Shown: in pieces, positions 1-7,773 of the stretch
Numbering within the stretch: the stretch's first letter is position 1
Layout: every line of letters begins with the position of its first letter
Origin: Hymenobacter polaris
GTDB lineage: Bacteria > Bacteroidota > Bacteroidia > Cytophagales > Hymenobacteraceae
Length of the DNA stretch: 64,000 nucleotides
Direction of reading: 5' to 3'
Assembly (NCBI RefSeq): GCF_012927305.1
Contig: NZ_JABBGH010000001.1
Span: forward strand, 2,170,001 to 2,234,000
Program-made: the position numbers and the translations under genes
Notes under the pieces: model-generated
Database searches by the model: none
What the model saw: the letters and a program-made list of their open reading frames with translations, nothing else
Told to the model about the DNA's origin: nothing

Positions 1-63
1 CGCGGGGTACGATTTCCGCAGAAGATGCAGGGGTTGCGCAGTAGATGCTGAGCGAGGGCGGCG

Positions 64-351
64 CTACATGTGCTTGATGGAATCGGGCACCGGGAAGAAC
101 GTGGGGTGCCGGTACACCTTATCGGCGGCGGGGTCGAACAGCTCGGCCGCGTCGTCGGGGTTGGAGGCGTGGATGTGCTGCGACTCGACCACCCAGATGC
201 TGACGCCCTCCAGCCGGCGCGTGTATACGTCGCGGGCGTTTTGCAGCGCCATCGGGGCGTCGGCCGCGTGCAGGCTACCCACGTGCTTGTGGTCAAGGCC
301 CTGCTTGCTGCGGATAAATACCTCCCAGAGAGGCCATTCAGCTTGAGTCAT
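64..351 (-). CDS. paaB: Phenylacetyl-CoA epoxidase subunit PaaB
   Basis: Small subunit of the multicomponent 1,2-phenylacetyl-CoA epoxidase, the ring-activating enzyme of aerobic phenylacetate breakdown; in the family PaaB bridges the catalytic core and is needed for activity. The 95-residue product begins with the family hallmark EWPLWEVFIRSKQGLDHKHV and continues with GSLHAADAPMALQNARDVYT, and its length is normal for PaaB. The start at 351 is preferred because PaaB proteins begin just before this motif. An in-frame ATG at 375 would add eight residues but lies inside the left arm of an inverted repeat. It follows paaA on the same strand; further paa genes would lie beyond the left edge of the window. 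The assignment is secure, the start less so. Confidence 0.93.
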   Translation of the reverse strand: MTQAEWPLWEVFIRSKQGLDHKHVGSLHAADAPMALQNARDVYTRRLEGVSIWVVESQHIHASNPDDAAELFDPAADKVYRHPTFFPVPDSIKHM

Positions 352-364
352 GCCTGGAATATTT

Positions 365-474
365 AAGGCGGTCATGCTGAGCTTGTCGAAGCATCTCTAC
401 CGCGCCAGTAATCTTAATCGTTAGAAGTTAGTAACGCAGTAGAGATGCTTCGACAAGCTCAGCATGACCGCCTT
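365..474. repeat. Long inverted repeat, GTCATGCTGAGC family, copy 1
   Basis: Two 36-base arms (365-400 and 439-474) are perfect reverse complements around a 38-base loop, in the gap between paaA and paaB. The arm core reads GTCATGCTGAGCTTGTCGAA. Relatives of the same family are at about 5160, 12733 and 45076. It has no coding content of its own, although its left arm contains an ATG in frame with paaB. It is REP- or MITE-like in form; no transposase is nearby. Confidence 0.95.
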
Positions 475-491
475 TTCTGGTCTTCATAGCC

Positions 492-1448
492 CTAGGCCGC
501 TACGGCCTCCCGCTCTTTGCGCTTAGCGGCGTGGGCCAGAGCGGCCTCGCGCACCCAGGCGCCCTGCTCGTGGGCTTGCACGCGGGCCTGTAGGCGGTCG
601 TGGTTGCAAAGGCCGTTGCCCTTTACTACTTGCCAGAACTCGTCCCAGTCCACCTCGCCAAAGTCGTAGGCCTGGCGCTCCTCGTTCCACTTTACTTTTT
701 CGTCGGGCACCGTGAGGCCCAGAAACTCAGCCTGGGGCACCATCATATCCACGAATTTCTGGCGCAGCTCGTCGTTGGTGAAGCGCTTAATGCGCCACTT
801 CATGCTTTGCTCGGTGTTGGGTGACTCGGCATCCCGAGGGCCAAACATCATGAGGGTAGGCCACCACCAGCGGTTGAGCGATTCTTGGGCCATGGCCTTC
901 TGCGCGGCCGAGCCCTCGCACAGCACCTGCATCACCTCGAAGCCCTGGCGCTGGTGGAAGCTCTCCTCCTTGCACACCCGCACCATGGCGCGGGCGTAGG
1001 GCCCGTAGCTGGTGCGGCACAGCGGCACTTGGTTGAGGATGGCGGCGCCATCCACCAGCCAGCCCACGCAGCCCATGTCGGCCCAGCTCAGGGTGGGGTA
1101 ATTAAAGATGCTGCTATACTTGGCTTTGCCCGAGTGTAGGTCGGCCAGCAGCTGGTCGCGGCTCACCCCTAGGGTCTCGGCGGCCGAGTAGAGGTAGAGG
1201 CCGTGGCCGGCTTCATCCTGCACCTTGGCCAGCAAAATGGCCTTGCGCTTGAGGCTGGGGGCGCGCGTTATCCAGTTGCCTTCGGGCAGCATCCCCACAA
1301 TCTCGGAGTGCGCGTGCTGCGAAATCTGCCGGATGAGCGTCTTGCGGTAGGCCTCGGGCATCCAGTCTTTGGGCTCGATGCGCACGTCGGCATCGATGCG
1401 GGCCTGGAACTGCTCGTCGGGGGTGAGGGTGGGCGTTTCCGTTTCCAT
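492..1448 (-). CDS. paaA: Phenylacetyl-CoA epoxidase catalytic subunit PaaA
   Basis: Catalytic di-iron subunit of 1,2-phenylacetyl-CoA epoxidase, which uses O2 and reducing power from PaaE to epoxidise the ring of phenylacetyl-CoA. The 318-residue protein carries ferritin-like diiron signatures, including [17 protein letters not shown] near residue 75 and a second carboxylate/His segment, [15 protein letters not shown], near residue 160. The length is normal for PaaA. It is first in the visible minus-strand paa operon and is followed by paaB after a repeat-filled gap of about 140 bases. The palindrome at 1463-1480, 15 bases before the start codon, is the likely repressor site. Confidence 0.96.
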   Translation of the reverse strand: METETPTLTPDEQFQARIDADVRIEPKDWMPEAYRKTLIRQISQHAHSEIVGMLPEGNWITRAPSLKRKAILLAKVQDEAGHGLYLYSAAETLGVSRDQLLADLHSGKAKYSSIFNYPTLSWADMGCVGWLVDGAAILNQVPLCRTSYGPYARAMVRVCKEESFHQRQGFEVMQVLCEGSAAQKAMAQESLNRWWWPTLMMFGPRDAESPNTEQSMKWRIKRFTNDELRQKFVDMMVPQAEFLGLTVPDEKVKWNEERQAYDFGEVDWDEFWQVVKGNGLCNHDRLQARVQAHEQGAWVREAALAHAAKRKEREAVAA

Positions 1449-1462
1449 AGTGCTTCAACAAA

Positions 1463-1480
1463 AACTAACAAGCGTTAGTT
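1463..1480. promoter_or_regulatory. Perfect palindrome upstream of paaA, candidate repressor operator
   Basis: AACTAAC-aagc-GTTAGTT is a perfect inverted repeat with 7-base arms and a 4-base spacer, ending 15 bases upstream of the paaA start. The geometry is typical of TetR-family operators, and paa operons are often controlled by TetR-type (PaaR) repressors that respond to phenylacetyl-CoA. No regulator gene is in the window, so the partner is inferred. Confidence 0.6.
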
Positions 1481-1580
1481 TACGGCGCAAAGAAACACCA
1501 GAAAACGGTTGCGGCCGCGCTGGGCCCTAGGCCACCCGGCAGGCGCCAGGGTTGGCCCGCGCATCGGCGCAATTCAGGAG

Positions 1581-2666
1581 CTAGTTCCCGCCGGCACCCA
1601 CCTGCACCGACTTGTCTTTCAGCACGTCCTGTACGTAGAGCATCTTCACCAGCACGATGAGCATGGCCATGATGGGCGTGGCCAGAATCAGCCCCAAAAT
1701 GCCCGCATAGGAGCCGATAACCAGCTGCGCAATAAAGATGAGGGCGGGCGGCATGGCAATGAGGCTGCGCTGGGCCAGCGGCGTAAGCAGGTTGCTTTCG
1801 ATGGCCTGCACCAGCAGATAAAGCCCCACCACGTAGAGCGCCATCTGGGGGCCGCCGTTGAAGAAGGCCACCAGCACGGCGGGCAGCATCGACAGCAGCG
1901 GGCCCAGGTTGGGGATGAAGGTGATAAGCCCCGCGAACAGCGCCAGCGCCGCCACGGCCGGCAGCCCCAGCAGCCACAGCCCCAGGGCCGAGAGCAGCCC
2001 CACCATCGTCATCGAAAACAGCTGGCCCACAAACCACTTCACCAGCGTGGTACTGATTTGGTCGAGCACTTGGTTGGCCCTAGGGCGCCCCGTCTGCGGC
2101 ACCAGCATCACGATGCCCGCCCGGTAGAGCTTGGGCTGAATGGCGATAAAGAGCGCCAGGAATACAATCACGTATAGGTCGGCCAGCACTCCTATAGTGC
2201 TCGAAAACAAACCCGTGGCGCGTCCCAGCCAGGCCGAGCCGCCGCCCATGACGTTGCTGAAATCGAAGTTTTCCTGCGCCAGCCACTTGCCCCAGCGCGT
2301 GCTGCCCACGCGCTGCAGCAGCGAGTGGTAGGCCGAGGGCAACTGCTGCTCTAGCTGGCCCACCTGCGCATCGAGGCGGCTCGAAAACAGCCAGCCGGCC
2401 CCCGCCAGCAGCCCCAGCACCAGCAGCGCCACCAGCAGCAAACCCAGCCAGGCGGGCACCCCTAGGCGGCGGTGCAGCCAGTCGCCGCCGGCCCGCAGCG
2501 GCAGGGCAATGAGCAGGGCCGCCATCACCCGCAAAAACACGCCGAAGGCCGTGCCCAGCAGCCCCGTTAGCAGCAGCACCACCAGCGTAATACCCACCGC
2601 GATACCTACGCGCTGAATATAGACGGGGCGCGTCAGCGAGCCCGTCGGAGTAGTTGATTGTTCCAT
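1581..2666 (-). CDS. AI-2E family transporter (PerM-like membrane protein), copy 1
   Basis: A 361-residue polytopic inner-membrane protein of the AI-2E transporter family (formerly UPF0118/PerM). Hydrophobic segments near residues 20-60 are followed by a soluble central section and a C-terminal membrane bundle with the family motif ITFIPNLGPLLSMLPAVLVA and an ending similar to LILATPIMAMLIVLVKMLYV. Some members have been linked to AI-2 export and others to Na+/H+ exchange, so the substrate here is unknown. It lies 54 bases downstream of a paralogue (2721-3803) on the same strand, sharing many identical stretches; this looks like a tandem duplication and probably one transcript. Confidence 0.9.
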   Translation of the reverse strand: MEQSTTPTGSLTRPVYIQRVGIAVGITLVVLLLTGLLGTAFGVFLRVMAALLIALPLRAGGDWLHRRLGVPAWLGLLLVALLVLGLLAGAGWLFSSRLDAQVGQLEQQLPSAYHSLLQRVGSTRWGKWLAQENFDFSNVMGGGSAWLGRATGLFSSTIGVLADLYVIVFLALFIAIQPKLYRAGIVMLVPQTGRPRANQVLDQISTTLVKWFVGQLFSMTMVGLLSALGLWLLGLPAVAALALFAGLITFIPNLGPLLSMLPAVLVAFFNGGPQMALYVVGLYLLVQAIESNLLTPLAQRSLIAMPPALIFIAQLVIGSYAGILGLILATPIMAMLIVLVKMLYVQDVLKDKSVQVGAGGN

Positions 2667-2720
2667 AAGGCGCGCAAATAACGCGCTCGCCAGCCAGCGC
2701 AGCCCGCCGCGGTCCGCGCC

Positions 2721-3803
2721 CTACACCTTCACCTGCTCATCCTTAAGCGTATCCTGTACATACAGCATCTTGGTGAGCACCACCAGAATAGCGATGATGG
2801 GCGTGGCCAGCGTGAGGCCCAGGATGCCGGTGAAGGCCCCGATAATAAGCTGCCCAATGAGCACCAGCGCCGGCGGCAGCGAAATGAGCCGCTGCTGCAC
2901 CACCGGCGAGATGGCCGAGCTTTCCAGCGTTTGCACTACCAGGTAGAGAATGACCACGTAGAGCGCCATCTGGGGGCCGCCGTTGAAGAAAGCTAGCAGC
3001 ACCGCCGGCACCATGGAAATAATGGGCCCGATGTTGGGAATGAACGTGACCAGGCCCGCAAACAGCCCCAGCACCGCGCCCTGCGGCATGCCCAGCCACG
3101 TGAGGCCGGCCCAGGTGAGCACCCCCACGAAGGCCATTGATACCAGGCGGCCCACCACCCACTTCACCAGCGTGCTGCTGATGCAGTCGAGCACCTCGTT
3201 GGCCCGCGGCCGCCCCGGCTTGGGCACCAGCATCACCAGCCCGGCGCGGTACACCTTGGGCTGCAAAGCTAGGAAAATAGCCAGGAAAATGATGACGTAG
3301 CCATCGGCCAACACGCTGAAGGTGGAGGAAAAAATGCCCGTGGCCCGGCTCAGCCACTCCGAGGTACCGCCGGTTATTTTGGTGTAGTCGAAGTCCTCGC
3401 CCACCAGCGACTTGCCCCACTCGGTGCCCTGGATGCGGGTCTGCACGTTCCTAATGGCCTCGGGCAGCTGCTGCTGCAAGTCGCTGGCTTGGGCGCTGAT
3501 GCGAGCCGAGAACAGCCACACCATGCACCCTAGGGTGCCGGCCACGAGCAGCGTCACGAGCAACAGCCCCAGGCCGGCGGGCATGCCGGTGCGGCGGTGT
3601 AGCCAGTCGCCGCCGGCCCGCAGCGGCAAGGCGATGAGCAGAGCTGCCAGCACCCGCAGCCACACGCTGAAGGCCATGCCCAGCAGCCCCACCAATCCTA
3701 AGGCCAGCAGCACCAGTCCTACGGCCACCACCACCCGCCACACGTAGGCCATGCGGGAAGTAGTGGCAGTACTAGTTGGGGGTGAAGTAGTGGAAATTTC
3801 CAT
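2721..3803 (-). CDS. AI-2E family transporter (PerM-like membrane protein), copy 2
   Basis: A 360-residue paralogue of the neighbouring gene, with the same layout: two N-terminal membrane helices separated by LPLRAGGDWLHRR, a soluble middle, and a C-terminal bundle with TFIPNIGPIISMVPAVLLAF. It is the upstream member of the pair and starts at 3803. The N-terminus is rich in Ser and Thr, unlike copy 1. The substrate cannot be told from sequence. The long plus-strand reading frames across it are antisense shadows. Confidence 0.9.
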   Translation of the reverse strand: MEISTTSPPTSTATTSRMAYVWRVVVAVGLVLLALGLVGLLGMAFSVWLRVLAALLIALPLRAGGDWLHRRTGMPAGLGLLLVTLLVAGTLGCMVWLFSARISAQASDLQQQLPEAIRNVQTRIQGTEWGKSLVGEDFDYTKITGGTSEWLSRATGIFSSTFSVLADGYVIIFLAIFLALQPKVYRAGLVMLVPKPGRPRANEVLDCISSTLVKWVVGRLVSMAFVGVLTWAGLTWLGMPQGAVLGLFAGLVTFIPNIGPIISMVPAVLLAFFNGGPQMALYVVILYLVVQTLESSAISPVVQQRLISLPPALVLIGQLIIGAFTGILGLTLATPIIAILVVLTKMLYVQDTLKDEQVKV

Positions 3804-4002
3804 GTGCGTTACGAATTAAAACCTTGCCTTTAGCGCGGCAAGCGCTCTGCTTACGCGAGAATGGTCGGCGCAGTCGAAACCAGTCGCTAAGCCTTGGCTA
3901 CCGCCCGCTCGCTGGTACCTGCCCTAGGCCCTGCGCGGGCCTTAAGTGCCGGCGTTTGGTAGCCGGCCGGTAAACATTTAGGGAGCTTGCGCGTTTGGCT
4001 GT

Positions 4003-4010
4003 TATCTTTG
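4003..4010 (+). promoter_or_regulatory. Candidate -7 element (TAnnTTTG) for the sulfate assimilation cluster
   Basis: TATCTTTG matches the Bacteroidota sigma -7 consensus TAnnTTTG and lies about 32 bases before the SAM riboswitch, so a transcript starting near 4016 would carry the whole aptamer. A well-spaced -33 TTTG was not found, so this remains a candidate. Confidence 0.45.
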
Positions 4011-4041
4011 CTCTAACAATTCCTTCATCCCACCACAGGAT

Positions 4042-4137
4042 TGTTTTTATACAGAGGCGCGGAGAGACAGGCTCGACGAACCGCCGGCAACCATCTACTT
4101 TCTTAGAACGGTGCCAACTCCTGACCATATAAAAACA
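4042..4137 (+). ncRNA. SAM-I (S-box) riboswitch upstream of cysH
   Basis: The conserved S-box core is present in order: GAGAGACAGGCUCGACGAAC, then CCGCCGGCAACC, a variable stem, then GGUGCCAACUCCUGAC. The outer P1 helix closes perfectly: 4042-4051 (TGTTTTTATA) pairs with 4128-4137 (TATAAAAACA), ten base pairs. The class senses S-adenosylmethionine and usually shuts off sulfur or methionine genes when it is abundant. It sits about 250 bases upstream of cysH on the same strand. No clear intrinsic terminator follows, so control may be by another mechanism, or the terminator was not recognised. Confidence 0.92.
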
Positions 4138-4385
4138 GCATACCGCCGTGCGTACCTCGCTTAATCGCTGCCATACTGCCCCATCCCCCGCCGCTGCGCG
4201 CCGGGCTTGTTGTTGTATGGGCTGCTGCTGCATGGCAGCGGGCACGGCCGGGTGTTGAAGCACATTTCTTAGTTCGCGGTAAGAAAGCGTTTTAGCAGCC
4301 AGCCTCCCTAGGCGGGCGGCAACTGTTGCGCGCGCCGTATTTGGTTGGTCCGGCCGCGCCTGCCGCTCCCTATTCCTCTCATTTT

Positions 4386-5147
4386 ATGGACATTACTTCT
4401 CCCCAGCTGGTCGAAGACCTGCGCGCATATTTACCCCAGCACGATATTCCAACGGCGCTGACCCGGCTGGCCGAGCAGTTTGCGGGCCGCGTGGCGTTCA
4501 GCACGTCGTTTGGCCTCGAAGACCAGATACTCAGCCACTTTATCTTCGAGAATCAGCTGCCCATCAAAGTCTTTACGCTTGATACGGGCCGCAATTTTCA
4601 GGAAACCTACTCGACCTGGAACAAGACGCTGCTGCGCTACGGTCAGCCCATCGAGGTGGTGTTTCCGCAGCGCGAGGCCGTGGAGCAGCTCATGCGCACG
4701 AAGGGACCTAACTCCTTCTACGAGAGCATCGAGAACCGCAAGGAGTGCTGCCACATTCGCAAGATTGAGCCCCTAGGGCGCGCGCTGGCCGGGCAGCACA
4801 TCTGGCTCACCGGCATCCGGGCCGAGCAGTCGGCCAACCGCCAGCACATGCACCGCGCCGAGTGGGACGCCAGCCACCAGCTGGTGAAAGCACACCCGCT
4901 CTTCGACTGGACCTGGGACCAGTGCCTGGCCTTCGCACAGGAAAACGGCGTGCCCATCAACCCGCTGCACGCCAAGGGGTTCGTGAGCATTGGCTGCGCG
5001 CCCTGCACCCGCGCTATTCAGCCCGGCGAGGACTTTAGGGCCGGCCGCTGGTGGTGGGAAGACGCGGCCGCCAAGGAGTGCGGCCTGCACGCCACCGTGG
5101 CCGAGCACCAGGGCCTGGACCCGGTGGTGGAGCGGGTGCCGGGCTGA
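4386..5147 (+). CDS. cysH: Thioredoxin-dependent adenylyl-sulfate (APS/PAPS) reductase
   Basis: Reduces activated sulfate (APS or PAPS) to sulfite in the cytoplasm. The 253-residue protein has the PP-loop region STSFGLEDQ near residue 39, the iron-sulfur cysteine pairs CC (121-122) and C204/C207 (KECCHIRK and IGCAPCTR), and the C-terminal redox cysteine C232 in KECGLH. The two Cys pairs mark the [4Fe-4S] type that normally prefers APS rather than PAPS. No APS kinase (cysC) gene is in the window, which agrees with APS use. ATG at 4386 is chosen; a TTG at 4326 would add 20 residues that do not look like the family. It is the first gene behind the SAM riboswitch. Confidence 0.95.
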   Translation: MDITSPQLVEDLRAYLPQHDIPTALTRLAEQFAGRVAFSTSFGLEDQILSHFIFENQLPIKVFTLDTGRNFQETYSTWNKTLLRYGQPIEVVFPQREAVEQLMRTKGPNSFYESIENRKECCHIRKIEPLGRALAGQHIWLTGIRAEQSANRQHMHRAEWDASHQLVKAHPLFDWTWDQCLAFAQENGVPINPLHAKGFVSIGCAPCTRAIQPGEDFRAGRWWWEDAAAKECGLHATVAEHQGLDPVVERVPG

Positions 5148-5159
5148 TTTACGGACCAT

Positions 5160-5260
5160 AGAACGTCATGCTGAGCTTGTCGAAGCATCTCTGCCGCGCC
5201 AGTAGCGGGTCGTTCAATGAAGTCGGCAGAAATGCTTTGACAAGCTCAGCATGACGTTCT
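5160..5260. repeat. Inverted repeat, GTCATGCTGAGC family, copy 2
   Basis: An imperfect inverted repeat (left arm about 5160-5195, right arm about 5224-5260) between cysH and cysD, with the same arm core as the copy at 365-474. The right arm is followed by a T-run (5259-5265), so it could attenuate transcription between the two genes. Confidence 0.88.
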
Positions 5261-5276
5261 TTTTTGCTATTTACCA

Positions 5277-6173
5277 ATGGATTACCTAGATAAGTTAGAA
5301 GCCGAAGCCATCCACATTCTGCGCGAGGTGGCGGGGCAGTTTCAGCGGCCGGCGCTGCTGTTTTCGGGCGGCAAAGACTCAATTGCCCTCACGCGGCTGG
5401 CCGAGAAGGCGTTTCGGCCGGGCAAGTTTCCGTTTCCGCTAGTGCACGTCGACACCGGCCACAACTTCCAGGAAGTGCTGGACTTCCGCGACAAGCTGGC
5501 GGCCAGCCTGGGCGAGCGGCTGATTGTGCGCCGGGTGGAGGACACCATTCGGGAGCGTGGGCTGCAGGAGCCGGGCGGCAAGTACCCGAGCCGTAACCCC
5601 TTGCAAACCTACACATTGCTCGATGTGATTGAGGAATTTGAGTTTGACGCCTGCATCGGCGGGGCGCGGCGCGACGAGGAGAAGGCCCGCGCCAAAGAAC
5701 GCATATTTTCGGTGCGCGACGACTTTGGGCAGTGGGACCCCAAGCGCCAGCGGCCCGAGTTGTGGAACATCTACAACGGCCGCATCCAGAAGGGCGAGAA
5801 CGTGCGCGTGTTCCCCATCTCGAACTGGACCGAGCTGGACGTGTGGAACTACATCCAGCGCGAGAACATCGAGCTGCCCAGCATCTACTTCGCCCACGAG
5901 CGCCAGTGCGTGGTGCTGCCCAGCGGCCAGCTCCTAGGCCTCAGCGAGCACATTACGGTGGAGGACACCGACGAGGTCGTAACCCGCCAAGTACGCTTCC
6001 GCACCGTGGGCGACTCTACTTGCACGGCGGCCGTGCCCAGCGACGCCGCTACCCTCGACGACATTATCCAGGACATTCTGGTAGCCAAAGTGAGCGAGCG
6101 CGGCGCCACCCGCCTTGACGACCAACTGTCGGAAACCGGCATGGAAGACCGGAAGCGCAACGGATACTTTTAG
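5277..6173 (+). CDS. cysD: Sulfate adenylyltransferase subunit 2
   Basis: Catalytic subunit of the heterodimeric ATP sulfurylase; with CysN it makes APS from ATP and sulfate. The 298-residue protein has the PP-loop SGGKDS at residues 30-35, the signature VDTGHNFQEVLDFRD, and the conserved C-terminal section SDAATLDDIIQDILVAKVSE followed by a basic end (MEDRKRNGYF). The length is normal. It lies between cysH and cysN on the same strand, separated from both by inverted repeats. Confidence 0.97.
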   Translation: MDYLDKLEAEAIHILREVAGQFQRPALLFSGGKDSIALTRLAEKAFRPGKFPFPLVHVDTGHNFQEVLDFRDKLAASLGERLIVRRVEDTIRERGLQEPGGKYPSRNPLQTYTLLDVIEEFEFDACIGGARRDEEKARAKERIFSVRDDFGQWDPKRQRPELWNIYNGRIQKGENVRVFPISNWTELDVWNYIQRENIELPSIYFAHERQCVVLPSGQLLGLSEHITVEDTDEVVTRQVRFRTVGDSTCTAAVPSDAATLDDIIQDILVAKVSERGATRLDDQLSETGMEDRKRNGYF

Positions 6174-6175
6174 TA

Positions 6176-6319
6176 AATGTGGGAAATATGAGAGATGTGA
6201 AAATGTGAAAATGATGGCCGAAGCTACTTCAGCTTCCATGCTCATTTCAGACGGCCACAGCAACACAGCGATGCGCTAATAGCAATTTTCACATTTCCAC
6301 ATTCTCCACATCCCACACA
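6176..6319. repeat. AT-rich imperfect inverted repeat between cysD and cysN
   Basis: The left part (about 6176-6213, with GATGTGAAAATGTGAAAATG) is complementary, with mismatches, to the right part (about 6281-6319, with TTTTCACATTTCCACATTCT). The arms are much more AT-rich than their surroundings. It fills nearly all of the 156-base gap between the genes and differs in sequence from the GTCATGCTGAGC family. Confidence 0.75.
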
Positions 6320-6329
6320 TTTAAAAACT

Positions 6330-7622
6330 ATGGACCTCCTACGATTTATTACTTGCGGCAGTGTGGACGATGGCAAGAGCACCCTCATCGGGCGGCTGCT
6401 CTACGACTCGGACTCGGTGAGCCTGGACGTGCTGGCGACGCTGGAGAAGCGCGGTAGCAGCAACGGCGGCGGCGTGGACCTCGCCTTGCTCACCGACGGA
6501 CTCAAGGCCGAGCGCGAGCAGGGCATCACCATTGACGTGGCGCACAAGTACTTCACCACGCCGCGCCGCAAGTTCATCATCACCGACGCGCCGGGCCACG
6601 TGCAGTACACCCGCAACATGGTGACCGGCGCCAGCAACGCCGACTTGGCCATTGTGCTGGTAGATGCCCGCCAGGGCGTGATTGAGCAAACGCGGCGGCA
6701 CACGCTGCTGGCCTCGCTGCTGGGCATTAAGTACTTCGTGCTAGCCGTGAACAAGATGGACCTCGTGGGCAACGACGAAGCCGTATTTGAGCGCATCAAG
6801 ACTGACTACCAAGCTATTGCCGAGCAGCTGCGGCTGCCGCACGTGCTGGCCATTCCGCTCAGCGCCCTCAACGGCGACAACGTGGTGCGGCCCGCGCGCA
6901 GCCTACCCTGGTACGGTGGCCCTAGCCTGCTCCAGCACCTGGAAAGCGTGCCAGTGGCGGCCGACGCTAACCCGCGCGAGGCCCGCTTTCAGGTGCAGTA
7001 CGTCATTCGGCCCCAAACCGAGGCGCTGCCCGACTACCGCGGCTACGCCGGCAGCATCCAAAGCGGCGTGTACCGCGCGGGCGACCGGGTGCGCATCCAC
7101 CCCTCGGGCGTCGAGACGGTGCTCGAAGCCATTGAGGTAGGCCAGCGCGAGGTGCCCAGCGCCGAGGCCCCGCAAGCGGTGGTGCTGCGCCTGCGCGACG
7201 ACGTGGACGTGAGCCGCGGCGACGCCATCGTGCCCGTGAGCGCCCACCCGGCGGTGGTGCGCGAGCTAGAAGCCACCCTTTGCTGGATGGACGAGCGGCC
7301 CCTGCGCGCCGGCCGCAAGCTGCTGGTGCAACACCACGCGGCGCTGGTGAAAGCGTCGGTAACGGCCATTTTGCAGAAAACCAACATCGAGACCTTCGAG
7401 AGCGTGGGCACCGAGGAAGCCAAGCTCAACGACATCGTGCGGGTGCGGCTGCGCACGGCCCTGCCGCTGGTGGCCGACGCCTACCGTGCCAACCGCGCCA
7501 CCGGCGCCTTCATCCTGGTAGACGAACAAACCGGCAATACCCTGGCCGCCGGCCTGGTGCAAGCCACCGACCCCGACTATTTCACGCAGGAAATGCCCAT
7601 CGAGGCCGTGTATTCTATCTAA
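6330..7622 (+). CDS. cysN: Sulfate adenylyltransferase subunit 1 (GTPase)
   Basis: Regulatory GTPase subunit of ATP sulfurylase; GTP hydrolysis drives APS formation by CysD. The 430-residue EF-Tu-like protein has P-loop GSVDDGKST at residues 10-18, G3 motif DAPGHVQYTRNM and G4 motif NKMD, followed by beta-barrel domains with GYAGSIQSGVYRAGDRV. There is no C-terminal APS kinase domain (the CysNC fusion), which agrees with an APS-using reductase upstream. The start ATG at 6330 is preceded by an A-rich stretch rather than a Shine-Dalgarno sequence. Confidence 0.97.
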   Translation: MDLLRFITCGSVDDGKSTLIGRLLYDSDSVSLDVLATLEKRGSSNGGGVDLALLTDGLKAEREQGITIDVAHKYFTTPRRKFIITDAPGHVQYTRNMVTGASNADLAIVLVDARQGVIEQTRRHTLLASLLGIKYFVLAVNKMDLVGNDEAVFERIKTDYQAIAEQLRLPHVLAIPLSALNGDNVVRPARSLPWYGGPSLLQHLESVPVAADANPREARFQVQYVIRPQTEALPDYRGYAGSIQSGVYRAGDRVRIHPSGVETVLEAIEVGQREVPSAEAPQAVVLRLRDDVDVSRGDAIVPVSAHPAVVRELEATLCWMDERPLRAGRKLLVQHHAALVKASVTAILQKTNIETFESVGTEEAKLNDIVRVRLRTALPLVADAYRANRATGAFILVDEQTGNTLAAGLVQATDPDYFTQEMPIEAVYSI

Positions 7623-7644
7623 TCCTTTTTTGCCCTCTGCGCTC

Positions 7645-7752
7645 GCCTCACCCCCCGGCCCTCTCTCCTTCAGAGAGGGGGAGCCGGATGAAACCAGTAC
7701 CGCGCCGCCTAGGCTCCCCCTCTCTGAAGGAGAGGGGGCCGGGGGGTGAGGC
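7645..7752. repeat. Inverted repeat of the GGAGAGGG/CCTCTCC type between cysN and cysJ
   Basis: Two 41-base arms (7645-7685 and 7712-7752) are reverse complements around a 26-base loop. The arms are C-rich then G-rich (GCCTCACCCCCCGGCC at the outer end, CTTCAGAGAGGGGGAGCC at the inner end). It is related in style, though not identical in sequence, to the elements at 61083-61190 and 62049-62096. Confidence 0.93.
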
Positions 7753-7773
7753 ACACCGTTAGCAAATTATCCT

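Noticed and set aside
3898..4263. 121-residue minus-strand reading frame
   Set aside because: It lies opposite the SAM riboswitch, has an odd composition without family features, and there is no gene-like start context.
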